Shown piece after piece: positions 8,395 to 17,875 of a stretch of DNA of 64,000 nt (within the stretch, counting starts at the first letter, position 1; every line of letters starts with the position of its first letter). Position numbers and translations under genes: made by a program. The stretch is taken from NCBI RefSeq assembly GCF_003807585.1, contig NZ_RMBX01000004.1, positions 186,001 to 250,000 on the forward strand, in the 5' to 3' direction. Source of the stretch: Chitinophaga barathri. Lineage in GTDB: Bacteria > Bacteroidota > Bacteroidia > Chitinophagales > Chitinophagaceae. The notes beneath the pieces were generated by a model. The model saw only the letters and a program-made list of their open reading frames with translations. It ran no database searches and was not told the DNA's origin.

Positions 8395-9402
8395 ATGCAT
8401 ATAGGCAAATCATATAAACTTTCCGATTTTATCTTCTGGACAAGGAGGAAATTATACAAGCTCATTATCCTGGGCACGGTGCCCGTCATACTGTATCACC
8501 TTTTGGGGATAAAGTGGCTGGCAGTCCCCTGGACGGTGGTGTCGCTCCTGGGCACGGCCACCGCCTTTATTGTCGGGTTTAAAAACACGCAGACCTACCG
8601 CCGGACCTCGGACGCGCACACCGTATGGGGCAATATCAGCACTAGCAGCAAGGCCTGGGGGATCATGTGCCGCGATTATTTCCACGACGAGGCGCTGATC
8701 AAAACATTGTTTTACCGGCACTTTGCCTGGCTGACGCTGCTGCGGTACCAGTTGCGGGAAGACCGGGTATGGGAAGTGGCGAACGACCGGCAGAACGCGG
8801 AATACCAGCGGTATTACCGCATCCCCGAACGGGAGACGGCACTCGAGGACGAACTGGTGAAATATTTGTCAAAAGAAGAGCTGGCCGCCATCGCCGGTAC
8901 CCGGAGCAGAACCACGCAGCTGCTGGCCCTGCAAAGCCGGACCCTGAAAACGGCCTGTGAAACCCAGGAGATCGGGCTTGCCCAGTTCATCGAAATGCAA
9001 AGGACGATCAACAATCTTTTCAGCCAGCAGGGGCAGTGCGAATCGCTCAAGGATACACCTTACCCGCGACAGTATACCGTGATCGACACTATTTTTGTCC
9101 GCATATTCTGCCTGCTGCTGCCCTTTGGCATGCTGCAGCAGTTCGACAAGCTGAATGCCCTGGCGGCCGGCTTCATGAAAGGGCATATGATCTGGCTGGT
9201 GGTCCCGTTCAGCGTGATCATCTCCTGGATGTACACCTGCCTGGAGCAGGTAGGGGAAAGTACGGAGAACCCTTTTGAAGGAAGCGCCAATGATGTGCCT
9301 ATTTCACAGATATGCCGCGGCATCGAGATAGATCTCCGGGAAATGCTGGGCGAAACAGAGCTGCCGCCGCCGCTGAAACCGCAGTATGATATTGTTGTTT
9401 AA
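8395..9402 (+). CDS. Bestrophin-family ion channel (UPF0187)
   Basis: A 335-residue membrane protein of the bacterial bestrophin family. It has paired N-terminal membrane helices (about 22-62) followed by the signature FKNTQTYRRTSDAHTVWGNI. A second helical pair lies at about 230-285, and the conserved NPFEGSANDVPISQICRGIE sequence follows near the C-terminus. Bacterial bestrophins form pentameric cation- or anion-conducting channels in the inner membrane. A paralogue lies at 59319 in this window. A small acidic protein is encoded immediately upstream. Confidence 0.92.
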   Translation: MHIGKSYKLSDFIFWTRRKLYKLIILGTVPVILYHLLGIKWLAVPWTVVSLLGTATAFIVGFKNTQTYRRTSDAHTVWGNISTSSKAWGIMCRDYFHDEALIKTLFYRHFAWLTLLRYQLREDRVWEVANDRQNAEYQRYYRIPERETALEDELVKYLSKEELAAIAGTRSRTTQLLALQSRTLKTACETQEIGLAQFIEMQRTINNLFSQQGQCESLKDTPYPRQYTVIDTIFVRIFCLLLPFGMLQQFDKLNALAAGFMKGHMIWLVVPFSVIISWMYTCLEQVGESTENPFEGSANDVPISQICRGIEIDLREMLGETELPPPLKPQYDIVV

Positions 9403-9478
9403 AAAAAGGCAAAAAAAAATCAGGTAATTTGTCCAATCCGCGAAACTCAGTTGTTATAACTATACAAAAACAAAAAAA

Positions 9479-9937
9479 ATGGAACAAAGAATTAACTTTC
9501 AGGAGAAAGGAGCGGGTGCCATGAAAACGCTCTTCAGCATTGGTGCGTATCTTAAAAAGTCACCGCTGGACCAGAAATTACAGGTGCTGGTGGAATATCG
9601 CGTATCCCAGATCAACGGCTGCGCGTATTGCCTGGACATGCACTCAAAAGATGCCATGGAGCATGGCGAAGACGCGAAGCGTTTATTCTGCGTGGCCGCC
9701 TGGCGCGAGACGCCTTTTTTCACCGACAGGGAAAGGGCTGCGCTGGCATGGGCCGAAGCGGTGACCGCCTGCCAGGTGCCGGATGCCATCTATACGCGGG
9801 TAAAAGAGCACTTCACTGAAGAAGAGCTGGTGGACCTTACGCTGGTGGTTTCATCCATCAATACCTGGAACCGCTTTAACATTGCTTTCTCAAATCCCGC
9901 GGCTGTGGGCACCTACAGGGCAGGGCAATTTGGCTGA
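9479..9937 (+). CDS. Carboxymuconolactone decarboxylase / AhpD-like protein
   Basis: A 152-residue all-alpha protein with the AhpD-type redox motif C48-A-Y-C51-x3-H55. This marks it as an alkylhydroperoxidase-like member rather than a true decarboxylase. Such proteins reduce peroxides through the Cys pair, or act as trimeric/hexameric redox adaptors. It is followed within 35 bases by a DGPF/YCII protein and then an ECF42-type sigma factor. This grouping is recurrent around ECF42 genes, where such enzymes are probable regulon members. Start ATG at 9479 follows an A-rich leader. Confidence 0.92.
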   Translation: MEQRINFQEKGAGAMKTLFSIGAYLKKSPLDQKLQVLVEYRVSQINGCAYCLDMHSKDAMEHGEDAKRLFCVAAWRETPFFTDRERAALAWAEAVTACQVPDAIYTRVKEHFTEEELVDLTLVVSSINTWNRFNIAFSNPAAVGTYRAGQFG

Positions 9938-9970
9938 GCCGCATAACATATGCTTAAAAAACCATGATAT

Positions 9971-10312
9971 ATGAATGAATTCTTATTAGTATTCAGAAGA
10001 GATTACAAGACGAAGGAGATTCAACCGTCACCGGAACAACTGCAGGCGCATTTGAACCGGTGGCGGGAATGGTTTGCTGAGCTTAAAAAGGAAGACCGGC
10101 TGGCAAGGCCGCCGCAGCCCTGGGAATCCAAAGGGAAGGTGCTTGGCCACGACAAAAGCGTAACGGACGGCCCCTACGCGGAGATCAAGGAGTCCATCGG
10201 AGGGGTAACCGTGATCAGGGCGGAGAGCTACGAAGAGGCGGTGAAGATCGCGGAGACCTGCCCGATATTTGAGCTGGGCGGCACGGTGGAGATACGGATG
10301 GCCGCGATGTAA
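9971..10312 (+). CDS. YCII-related (DGPF-motif) protein
   Basis: A 113-residue protein of the YCII family: a compact ferredoxin-like dimer with the opening MNEFLLVFRRD and the diagnostic DGPY at the centre (VTDGPYAEIKESIGG). The biochemical activity of the family is poorly known. DGPF proteins are the hallmark neighbours of ECF42 sigma factors, and the sigma factor gene starts 55 bases downstream here. A diverged second copy lies at 12700 on the opposite strand. Confidence 0.93.
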   Translation: MNEFLLVFRRDYKTKEIQPSPEQLQAHLNRWREWFAELKKEDRLARPPQPWESKGKVLGHDKSVTDGPYAEIKESIGGVTVIRAESYEEAVKIAETCPIFELGGTVEIRMAAM

Positions 10313-10367
10313 TCCGGCGGCGGATAAGAAGCGTTTCTTATTTTTGCGGCAGGCATTTACAGGTATC

Positions 10368-11612
10368 ATGGAGGGAAATAAATTATTACCGCATTTGTTC
10401 AGAACGGAGTACCGGAAAATTGTTTCAGTGCTCAGTTACCGGTTCGGCATCGAACATATTGAGCTGGCGGAAGACATCGTGAGCGATACATTCCTGGCGG
10501 CTACGGAATCCTGGAGCACCAAAGGCGTACCGGACAACCCCACCGCCTGGCTCTACACCGTTGCAAAAAATAAAACAAAGAACTGGCTGAAAAGGGACAA
10601 CTTCTTCCAACAGAAACTGCTTACCGACCTCCGGCACAGCATACCCGAAGGAGAAGAAATAGAGATAGACCTTTCTGCCCGCAATATTACAGACAGCCAG
10701 CTGGCTATGATCTTTACCGTCTGCCATCCGTCCATCCAGGCGGAAGCGCAGGTGGGCCTGGCTCTGAACCTGCTCTGCGGTTTTGGTATACAGGAGATCG
10801 CCGATGCGTACCTGACCACCAAAACGGTCATTTATAAACGGCTGAGCCGGGCAAAAGAAAAACTGAAGGAAGCGGAAATAAAGATCCAGCAGCCCACCGT
10901 GACGGAGATCAACGAACGGCTGGAAGTGGTGTTGAAAACGGTTTATCTCCTTTTTTCCGAAGGGTATTACTCCACCTCCCATAATACCGTGCTCCGGAAA
11001 GAGCTGTGCGTGGAAGCCATGCGGCTTTGTTACCTGCTGATAGAACAGGAGCTGACAAACACGCCGGCAGTGAACGCGCTGATGGCGCTGATGTGTTTTC
11101 ATGCATCGCGTTTTGATGCCAGGATGGACAACACCGGGGACCTGGTGCTGTACCAGGAGCAGGATGAATCGCTCTGGAACAGGGAACTGATAGAACGCGG
11201 CGAATATTACCTGCACCAGGCCGGGGCCAGCCCTGTATTGACCAGGTATCACCTGGAGGCTGCCATTGCGTACTGGCATACGCATAAGGAAGACTCCGCC
11301 GAGAAATGGGAAAATATCCTGGACCTCTACAATCAGCTGCTCATACTGGAATATTCACCGGTGGCCGCCTTGAATCGCACCTTTGCGCTGGCCAAAGCCC
11401 GCGGCAAAAAAGAAGCGATCAAAGAAGCGGAGAAGCTGGGACTGACGGAAAACCATTTTTATTATTCATTGTTGGGCAACCTCTATACGGATATCGACAA
11501 CGGGAAGGCGATACAACATTATGAAACGGCCTGGAAGAGGGCAAATACCCCGGCGGACAAAGCCTTGATGGAAAAAAACATTGAGCAGATCAAAGAAAGG
11601 CTGAACAGCTGA
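10368..11612 (+). CDS. ECF42-type RNA polymerase sigma factor with long C-terminal extension
   Basis: A 414-residue sigma factor. Region 2 lies at about residues 12-80 (AEDIVSDTFLAATESW) and region 4 at about 115-180 (GFGIQEIADAYLTTKTVIYKRL). About 230 further residues of helical, TPR-like character (DUF6596-type) follow, ending in paired helices such as NHFYYSLLGNLYTDID. This size and extension are characteristic of the ECF42 group, which has no anti-sigma factor and uses the C-terminal part for control. The ATG at 10368 is preferred; starting at 10269 would translate 33 residues overlapping the previous gene. The upstream DGPF and AhpD-like genes fit the known ECF42 context. Confidence 0.92.
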   Translation: MEGNKLLPHLFRTEYRKIVSVLSYRFGIEHIELAEDIVSDTFLAATESWSTKGVPDNPTAWLYTVAKNKTKNWLKRDNFFQQKLLTDLRHSIPEGEEIEIDLSARNITDSQLAMIFTVCHPSIQAEAQVGLALNLLCGFGIQEIADAYLTTKTVIYKRLSRAKEKLKEAEIKIQQPTVTEINERLEVVLKTVYLLFSEGYYSTSHNTVLRKELCVEAMRLCYLLIEQELTNTPAVNALMALMCFHASRFDARMDNTGDLVLYQEQDESLWNRELIERGEYYLHQAGASPVLTRYHLEAAIAYWHTHKEDSAEKWENILDLYNQLLILEYSPVAALNRTFALAKARGKKEAIKEAEKLGLTENHFYYSLLGNLYTDIDNGKAIQHYETAWKRANTPADKALMEKNIEQIKERLNS

Positions 11613-11817
11613 CATTTCACCTCTTATTCATATCGCCACTCAGCTGGTTGTTTATACATGTCTTTCCCCTGGTGAACTACAACAAAAAAATCAAAACACT
11701 TTATAACCGGGCCGTTGCCTATACGACCAAAGACCAGGTACTGAGGAGGATCTTCCGGGTCCGGCAACCGTGAAAACCGGCGCCGGGAGATCTGGAGCGG
11801 CACACAAAATTATTATC

Positions 11818-12597
11818 ATGCTAAGTTTTAAACAATTCTTCCGTTCATCGCTGGGCAGAAAACTGATCATGTCCATGACCGGGCTGTTCCTCTGCCTTTT
11901 CCTGGTCGTGCATCTCGGCGGCAACCTTACTTTATTCGCGGGCGACGAAGGTTATACTTTTAATATCTATGCGCATTTTATGACGCACTTTCCGCCGGTG
12001 ACAGCTATCGCCTACCTGCTTTATTTCTCCATCCTGGTGCATGCTTTTTACGCGCTCGCGCTCACGGTGAGGAACCGGCGGGCCCGCCCGGTGAAATACG
12101 CAGTGGCGTCCAAAGCGAACGCCCGCTGGGCATCCCTGAATATGGGATTTCTCGGCAGCATCATTTTCCTGTTCCTGGTGATCCATATGAGCAACTTTTG
12201 GGGCAGGTATATGTTTACCGAAGGCACCTACCGCGAATACCGCAAAGACCTGCTGACAGGGAAAATAACCAATACTGTGTATGTGCCGGAGTTCCCGGAC
12301 TTTGAATACGCGGTGACGATGGAGGGGAACACGGAGGTGGTGCGGGCAAAAGACCTGTATGGGATCGTCACGGAGAGCTTCAGCATGCTTTGGTATGTGC
12401 TGCTGTACCTGGTAGCGATGGTGGCGGTGTCCTATCACATGTACCACGGTTTTCAAAGCGCTTTCCAGACGGCGGGGCTGGCCAGCAGAAAGTATACACC
12501 GGTTATACAATTCACCGGCATATGGATTTTTGCCATCATTATTCCCCTCGCGTTCGCATCCATGCCCATTGTGTTTTACATTAAAAGCCTGATGTAG
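11818..12597 (+). CDS. sdhC: Succinate dehydrogenase cytochrome b556/b558 subunit, orphan
   Basis: A 259-residue five-helix membrane protein matching the single-subunit cytochrome b anchor of Bacteroidota succinate:quinone oxidoreductases. The family opening (SSLGRKLIMSMTGLFL) is followed by candidate heme-ligand histidines at H32, H75 and H123 and the HMYHGFQ sequence near residue 217. In its normal role it anchors SdhA and SdhB and passes electrons to quinone. No sdhA or sdhB is adjacent: the next gene is an opposite-strand YCII protein. I chose the ATG at 11818 because it aligns with the family N-terminus; an in-frame start at 11770 adds 16 unlikely residues. It may be a second, stand-alone copy. 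Confidence 0.88.
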   Translation: MLSFKQFFRSSLGRKLIMSMTGLFLCLFLVVHLGGNLTLFAGDEGYTFNIYAHFMTHFPPVTAIAYLLYFSILVHAFYALALTVRNRRARPVKYAVASKANARWASLNMGFLGSIIFLFLVIHMSNFWGRYMFTEGTYREYRKDLLTGKITNTVYVPEFPDFEYAVTMEGNTEVVRAKDLYGIVTESFSMLWYVLLYLVAMVAVSYHMYHGFQSAFQTAGLASRKYTPVIQFTGIWIFAIIIPLAFASMPIVFYIKSLM

Positions 12598-12644
12598 CTG
12601 TGATGAGGAAATGATAAAGGATCTTTTTGTAGTTGTGGTGAAAA

Positions 12645-12679
12645 GACAAAAGCCTTTGCAATATCGCAAAGGCTTTGTC
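12645..12679. terminator. Bidirectional intrinsic terminator between sdhC and the YCII gene
   Basis: Arms GACAAAAGCCTTTGC and GCAAAGGCTTTGTC pair along 14 bases with a single bulged A and a six-base loop. They are flanked by A and T runs on both sides. The position between two converging genes fits a shared terminator. Confidence 0.8.
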
Positions 12680-12699
12680 ATTTCTGTTCAATATCGCGC

Positions 12700-13056
12700 T
12701 CATGCCACCGGTACGGCCATGCGTACTTCCACGATGGCGCCGTACTGGATGATCGGGCAGCCTTTGGCTATCTCCACCGCGTCATCATAATCCTTTGCGC
12801 GGATGAGGAACAGCCCGCCGATGGATTCTTTATCTTCCGCATAGGGGCCATTATGCACCTGTTCTTTCTTTTTTTCGGATTTAATCACCCTGCCGTCCAC
12901 GTCCCAACGTTTGGGAGGCGCTACCAGCCTGTCCTGCGCGGCAATGCCGGCTACCCATTCCTGGTAGGGTTTGAGGGCTTCTTTCATCTGTTCGGGTGAG
13001 GGGGTTGGGTTGGCGCTGGTCAGATCCCTGTGGATCACTAAAAGGAACTCTTGCAT
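12700..13056 (-). CDS. YCII-related protein, second copy
   Basis: A 118-residue YCII-family protein with the opening MQEFLLVIHRD and a central NGPYAEDKESIGG. It is clearly related to the copy at 9971 but has Asn in place of Asp at the first position of the DGPF motif, plus a short lysine-rich insertion before it. It is separated by 263 bases from the NmrA-like gene upstream on the same strand. Its activity is unknown. Proximity to the ECF42 gene suggests it may belong to the same regulon (inference). Confidence 0.9.
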   Translation of the reverse strand: MQEFLLVIHRDLTSANPTPSPEQMKEALKPYQEWVAGIAAQDRLVAPPKRWDVDGRVIKSEKKKEQVHNGPYAEDKESIGGLFLIRAKDYDDAVEIAKGCPIIQYGAIVEVRMAVPVA

Positions 13057-13319
13057 TTTTTCTGTTTTTAATATGAATACTGGATTGAAGTGAATGTCTG
13101 ATAGTAGCAGACGTACTTCCAGGTATGCCAGGCGCCGGTGTGTCGCTGCGTTGTTGACCGGATGTCGCGGGGGAGGCCGCGCCGGCGTAAGGTGGGGACC
13201 ATGCGCGAACGGGTGGAAAGCGCATACCTGTTACAACAGCCGCAGCGGGCTGGCAACCCGTCATCTTCGTTACAAACGACACCGGGCATACCCTGAAAGC
13301 CTCATAAGCAGGTGCCGTG

Positions 13320-14075
13320 TCAGGCCTTAACGGGCTGGCTGGCGAACCATGTCTGGAAATCTGTTTTACCGATACGCGGGTTGGGGCCGGGCACCAGGGA
13401 ATGTTCGTTGAGCGTGGCGCCGAAATATTTGGCGGTTGCATCGGATATCACCGTGCGGGGATCGTTCATTTCACCCAGGTAACGAGATACAAGAGAAGAG
13501 AGGCCGACCTGTTCCGGGCCAGCGATCTCAATGGTGCTGTTCAAAGGGTTGCCAAGCGCAACGTCCGCCACGGCGGTGGCTACATCGTCCGATGCAATGG
13601 GCTGTACGGGCGCCGGTGAGAGGCGGATAGACTCATCTTTTGCCGCATTCGCCGCAATGCCGCCCAGGAACTCGAAAAACTGCGTGGAGTGAACGATGGA
13701 ATAAGGAATGCCGGACTGTTTGATCAGGTCTTCCTGCACCGCCTTTGCGCGGAAATAACCGCTTTCCTGCAGGCGCTCTGTGCCCACCACCGAGAGTGCG
13801 ATGTGATGTTTAACACCCGCGTTTTTTTCCGCTGCCAGCAGGTTGTTGCCGGAGGTCCGGAAAAATTCGATCACGGCCTTGTCTTCAAAAGAAGGAGAAT
13901 TAGCCACGTCTATTACCACATCGGTGGCCGTCAGCACATCGGCCAGGCCTTCGCCGGTGATCGTGTTCACGCCGGACGCGGGGGAAGCGGCTATTACCTC
14001 ATGCCCCTGTTCGCGGAGCTTATTCACCGTTTTGGAGCCTATCAGCCCGGTGCCGCCAATTACTACGATTTTCAT
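13320..14075 (-). CDS. NmrA-like atypical short-chain dehydrogenase, NAD(P)-binding
   Basis: A 251-residue Rossmann-fold protein opening with a nucleotide-binding glycine motif, VVIGGTGLIGSK (GGTGxxG). It has the NmrA/YwnB-type architecture: VVIDVANSPSFED after strand 4, SVVGTERLQESGYFRAKAVQED where the catalytic region would be, and a substrate-binding C-terminus. Members bind NAD(P) and often act as redox sensors or quinone-type reductases rather than classical dehydrogenases. A candidate operator region resembling two other promoters in the window lies about 155-180 bases upstream of its start. Confidence 0.9.
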   Translation of the reverse strand: MKIVVIGGTGLIGSKTVNKLREQGHEVIAASPASGVNTITGEGLADVLTATDVVIDVANSPSFEDKAVIEFFRTSGNNLLAAEKNAGVKHHIALSVVGTERLQESGYFRAKAVQEDLIKQSGIPYSIVHSTQFFEFLGGIAANAAKDESIRLSPAPVQPIASDDVATAVADVALGNPLNSTIEIAGPEQVGLSSLVSRYLGEMNDPRTVISDATAKYFGATLNEHSLVPGPNPRIGKTDFQTWFASQPVKA

Positions 14076-14151
14076 GTTTTGAATTTTTAAGTGTAAAAAT
14101 CTTGATCAGTTTTCCCGGTAGTTCTTTGCGGCCTTTGCCAGGCCTTGTATG

Positions 14152-14254
14152 ATACCGGTCTTTGTTCCGTTATAATTTGCAAGAGCGGTGCCAGCGGGTA
14201 AGTGTTTGCAGGTCAGCTTTTTAGGTAAAAGACCGGTATTTTTCTTCACGGTAT
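14152..14254 (-). promoter_or_regulatory. Candidate operator region C upstream of the NmrA-like gene
   Basis: On the minus strand ATACCGTG (14254-14247) and ATACCGGT (14239-14232) form direct repeats 15 bases apart. A 12-base inverted repeat, ATACCGGTCTTT at 14152-14163 and AAAGACCGGTAT at 14228-14239, spans the region. The ATACCG core matches sites A (8031-8072) and B (19926-19973), though less strongly than those two match each other. Confidence 0.45.
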
Positions 14255-14310
14255 AAAGAGAACCGGCCGGGGTTTTCACGAAATACAGTCAGGCGGGATG
14301 CCCTTTATAA

Positions 14311-14341
14311 AAAAGCCGGAACGATGGACGTTCCGGCTTTT
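14311..14341 (-). terminator. Strong intrinsic terminator after the sigma-54 regulator gene
   Basis: A perfect 13-base stem (AAAAGCCGGAACG with CGTTCCGGCTTTT) surrounds a five-base loop. On the minus strand it lies 16 bases after the regulator stop codon and is followed by a run of Ts. Confidence 0.88.
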
Positions 14342-14357
14342 CCTGCGTGTCGTCCAA

Positions 14358-17300
14358 TCATCTTACGGTGTAGTCTGTTTTGGAGATGCCCAGCTTTTTC
14401 ATTTTGGAATGCAGCGTGGTGCCGGGCAGTTCCAGTATCTCCGCGGCCCCGCCGGCGCCGGATACTTTTCCGCCGCAGCGTTTCAGCACTTCGATGATAT
14501 AGGCCCGCTCGATATGTTCCAGCGTTTTCGGGGAAGATACCGGTGCGTTCCCGCTTTCTTCCTGGTGATGCCGGGGCAGCTGTATTTCTTTGAGGATATC
14601 GCCGTCGCTGAGCAGGATGCCTCTTTCTATCTGGTGCTCCAGCTCCCGCACGTTGCCGGGCCACTCGTAGCTCTTTAATTGTTTTAAGACTTTAGTTGAA
14701 ATGCCGCTCACTTTTTTGCCGATGTTTTTACTGAATTTAGAAATAAAAGAATTGGCCAGCGGCTCGATATCTTCCAGGCGTTCTCTCAGGGGCGGCAGGT
14801 GAATGGGGAATACGTTCAGCCGGTAGTAGAGGTCGGACCGGAAGCGGCCTGCCTGCACTTCCGCTTCCAGGTTGCGGTTTGTAGCCGCAATGATCCGCAC
14901 GTCCACCTTAATGGTGCTTCTGCCCCCGATCCTTTCAAATTCCCTTTCCTGCAACACGCGCAGCAGCTTCACCTGCAGCTCCGGCGGCATCTCGCCGATC
15001 TCATCGAGGAAAAGCGTGCTCTGGTGCGCCAGTTCAAACTTCCCGATACGCCTGTCTATAGCCCCGGTAAATGCGCCTTTTTCGTGCCCGAACAGTTCGC
15101 TTTCGATCAGGTGGGTAGGCAATGCGGCGCAGTTTACCTTTACCATCAGTTTATTTTTGCGGGGAGAAGCATTGTGAATAGCGCGCGCGATCAGTTCCTT
15201 GCCGGTGCCCGTTTCGCCGGTGAGCAGCACGGTAGAGGCCGTTTCGGCCACCTGCGTGATGAGGTGGTATACCTTCTGCATTTGCGCGCCGCTGCCCACG
15301 ATCTCGGAAAAGTTGTAGATCGTTTTGATCTGTTCTTTCAGGTAATCGTTTTCTATTTCCAGGTTCTGTTTGTAAGCCAGCACCTTTTCATTCGCCAGGA
15401 TATTGGCGATGGCGATGGAGATCTGGGCGCAGATGCCTTTGAGGATGGTCAGGTTAAAATCATCCATCAACAGCCAGAGCACGCCGAGGTTAGTGTTTCC
15501 GGCACGCAGCGGCGCCCCGAATGCATGTTTCAGCCCTGTGCTTTTCCAGAACTGCACCACCGGCCTGTCGGTACCTTTTTCTGCTTCCGCCGCCACGTTA
15601 AAAATGATCGGCCCTTCGCTGTTAAGCACCCCGGCATTTAACGGATCATGTATGTCAAGGACCCTGGCGACCAGCGACTTGAACGTGCTTTCCGGATCCT
15701 GTAACATGTTTTCATCCACCAGGTAAGGACTGAGGGTAACGCCGTCATCTTCTATGATGCGGATGATGGCCATTTTGATATTCAGTACTTTTTGCAATAC
15801 GTTCGAGATGGCCACATGCAGCTCCTCTTTTGTGCGTATGGCGGCAATGTCGTTGCTGAATTCGAGGAGGAAGGACTGTTCTTTTTCGCGGCGCAGTATT
15901 TCCTCGTTCGCCATGATGTTGTACATCGCGATGGAGATCTGGGCGCAGATGCCCCGGAGCAACGGCATGTTTATTTCTTCAAGCCCCAGCCAGAGGATGC
16001 CGAGGTTTTGCTCCCCGGTACGCAGCCGGTAGCCCACCACGGTTTTGAACCCTATCTTTTTCCAAAGGTGCAGGTAACGCGCGGTGTTGCCCCGGGCGAT
16101 CTCCGCGTTCACGCTGAAAAGCAGGGGTATCTCGCTGTTCAGCACCCTGTTCTGCAACCCATCTTCAACAGGCAGTTTTGCGGTGAGCATTTCCCGCACC
16201 ATTTCGTCTTCATCGTTTGCAATGCTGGTATCATAGAGGTAGGTGGTAGAGGTCACCTGGTCGTCGTTCAGTTTGCGGATCACGTAACCATCCAGGGTGC
16301 TTAGTTTTTTCAGGCTTTTGCGTACTGCTTCCGCAAGATCCGCCTTGCTTCTTACCGCCGCGATATCGTTGCTGAATTCCAGCAGGAAAGATTTTTCATT
16401 TTCCCGCAACAGTATTTCTTCGTTCGCGGAAATATTGCTGACGATGGACAGCAGCTGGCTGGAAATACGATTCACGATATTGACCGCCTCCGTACCGAAA
16501 GTGCCCGCCTGGCAGGCGAAGAGCATCAGGCTGTATTGGGCGCTGCCGTTTGTGCCGAGTATTTTTATGATCATTTCCCGGGCACCCGCTTCGTAATGCA
16601 GCTTAAACCAGAGCGGGGCGGCTTCCAGGTCGAAAGACCGCATGTCGAACACCAGCGGTTTGTAATATAAGGACGCGATGTCATAAATGCCGTCCTCCGC
16701 CGGGCTGGACATCCGGAGCACATCCCCGGAGTCCGTCAGCTCTTTTTGCCTCGCTTCCGAATCGATCAGGTAGGCTTTATAATATTCTTCTTTTTCATGC
16801 ATCACGGTGATCATGCTGCGGGAGAAGGGCACGATCTCTTTGAGGCCGGAACTGATCACCTTCATAAGGTCCTGCCGGTCCCTGACCTTTACCATATCGT
16901 TACTGAGGGAGAGCAGCACTTCGTTGATGCTTTCCGTATGGGCGATCGCTTCATTTTTTTTGATATTGGCCACTGCGCTGGATATCTGCGGGGCGATGGC
17001 GGCGATGATGTTTTTAAATTCTTCCGTAAAACCGGCGGCATCAAGGGCATAGGTATGCAGGAACCCGATCACCTGGTCTTTGTCTTTCAGCGGCGTCATC
17101 ATCAGTGCCCTCACGCCTCCTTCGTAGTTCACTTTCAGGAAGGGTGGGTTTTCCGGGTGGTGCATGATCTCTTCCAGTATAAAAACGGTGGGGCGGCCGT
17201 TTTCCAGTATCCGCTCAATAAACGGTCCTTTCAGCGGGAAGCGGGATGCCACCAGTGTGGGGTACAACGCATGGTGCTGAATAGGGGAGGAATCGGGGTC

Positions 17301-17570
17301 CAGGAGGAAGGGGGTGTAGGTTTGCCCGTCGTCGTTGATGAGCGTGACGATGGCATGCGAAAAAGGGAACAGTTCCCTGATCTTCGAAGAAAAAACAGAG
17401 ATCAGGTCGGTTTTTTCACGCGCCTTGGTGATCTCGTTGCCAAGCTCCAGGAGGATGCGGCGTTCTGTCTCCAACAAAATGATACGGTCTTCCGGCCCGC
17501 CGGGGGCATCGGCGGAGATGTGGGCCATACGCGGGGGCCGGGCGGCAGTTGTGCTTTTCATTGTACTCAT
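14358..17570 (-). CDS. Sigma-54-dependent transcriptional activator with four GAF domains
   Basis: A 1070-residue enhancer-binding protein. Four tandem GAF-type sensor modules occupy about residues 25-720; the last three each open with a near-identical helix ([12 protein letters not shown] or a variant), showing internal duplication. The AAA+ domain starts near 756, with Walker A GETGTGKE at 785-792, the sigma-54-contact loop GAFTGA at 832-837, Walker B FLDEIGEM and the arginine-finger region [11 protein letters not shown] Fis-type helix-turn-helix lies at about 1016-1060. The intact GAFTGA means it should activate sigma-54 promoters. There is no receiver domain, so it probably senses a small molecule or redox state. 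No -24/-12 promoter was recognised nearby, so its targets are unknown. Confidence 0.94.
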   Translation of the reverse strand: MSTMKSTTAARPPRMAHISADAPGGPEDRIILLETERRILLELGNEITKAREKTDLISVFSSKIRELFPFSHAIVTLINDDGQTYTPFLLDPDSSPIQHHALYPTLVASRFPLKGPFIERILENGRPTVFILEEIMHHPENPPFLKVNYEGGVRALMMTPLKDKDQVIGFLHTYALDAAGFTEEFKNIIAAIAPQISSAVANIKKNEAIAHTESINEVLLSLSNDMVKVRDRQDLMKVISSGLKEIVPFSRSMITVMHEKEEYYKAYLIDSEARQKELTDSGDVLRMSSPAEDGIYDIASLYYKPLVFDMRSFDLEAAPLWFKLHYEAGAREMIIKILGTNGSAQYSLMLFACQAGTFGTEAVNIVNRISSQLLSIVSNISANEEILLRENEKSFLLEFSNDIAAVRSKADLAEAVRKSLKKLSTLDGYVIRKLNDDQVTSTTYLYDTSIANDEDEMVREMLTAKLPVEDGLQNRVLNSEIPLLFSVNAEIARGNTARYLHLWKKIGFKTVVGYRLRTGEQNLGILWLGLEEINMPLLRGICAQISIAMYNIMANEEILRREKEQSFLLEFSNDIAAIRTKEELHVAISNVLQKVLNIKMAIIRIIEDDGVTLSPYLVDENMLQDPESTFKSLVARVLDIHDPLNAGVLNSEGPIIFNVAAEAEKGTDRPVVQFWKSTGLKHAFGAPLRAGNTNLGVLWLLMDDFNLTILKGICAQISIAIANILANEKVLAYKQNLEIENDYLKEQIKTIYNFSEIVGSGAQMQKVYHLITQVAETASTVLLTGETGTGKELIARAIHNASPRKNKLMVKVNCAALPTHLIESELFGHEKGAFTGAIDRRIGKFELAHQSTLFLDEIGEMPPELQVKLLRVLQEREFERIGGRSTIKVDVRIIAATNRNLEAEVQAGRFRSDLYYRLNVFPIHLPPLRERLEDIEPLANSFISKFSKNIGKKVSGISTKVLKQLKSYEWPGNVRELEHQIERGILLSDGDILKEIQLPRHHQEESGNAPVSSPKTLEHIERAYIIEVLKRCGGKVSGAGGAAEILELPGTTLHSKMKKLGISKTDYTVR

Positions 17571-17746
17571 GATTAAAAAAGACAGATAATGAATGTTTGA
17601 TTGCGTTGCTTAAATAGATAACAATCGAAATGCGGGGATTGGACAAAAAAAGTCCTGTTTATTTGTCATGTTTTATCATAACGGGATTTTTAATAATAGA
17701 GCGACATACAGTATACATAACGACAAAACATTCATTCCGATCTGGT

Positions 17747-17776
17747 AAAACACCGGGCCGGCTGGCCCGGTGTTTT
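17747..17776 (-). terminator. Intrinsic terminator of the esterase operon
   Basis: A perfect 13-base stem (AAAACACCGGGCC with GGCCCGGTGTTTT) with a four-base loop. On the minus strand it ends in TTTT, about 110 bases after the stop codon of the hydrolase gene at 17884. Confidence 0.85.
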
Positions 17777-17803
17777 GGGTTTTCATGCTGTTGATTCATT
17801 GAT

Positions 17804-17875
17804 TCAGCGGACGTTCAGCTTTACCTTCCTGATGATTTCCGTTTCACTGATCAATCTGTTTGTTACCTGTTCCAT
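17804..17875 (-). CDS. Possible 23-residue peptide downstream of the hydrolase
   Basis: An ATG 8 bases after the hydrolase stop codon opens a 23-residue charged frame beginning MEQVTNRL and ending KLNVR. The composition is plausible for a helix. No ribosome-binding site is visible and no family is recognised. It could be a genuine translationally coupled small protein, the remnant of a deleted gene, or chance. Confidence 0.2.
   Translation of the reverse strand: MEQVTNRLISETEIIRKVKLNVR

Noticed and set aside
11624..11772. Open frame with plausible composition between the ECF42 and sdhC genes
   Set aside because: It has no start codon, overlaps the end of the sigma factor gene and matches no family that I recognise; it may be a gene remnant but support is too weak.
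14799..17576. Several long plus-strand frames (up to 280 residues) opposite the sigma-54 regulator
   Set aside because: They mirror repeated GAF and AAA+ coding sequence, have no family signature and overlap the real gene completely.
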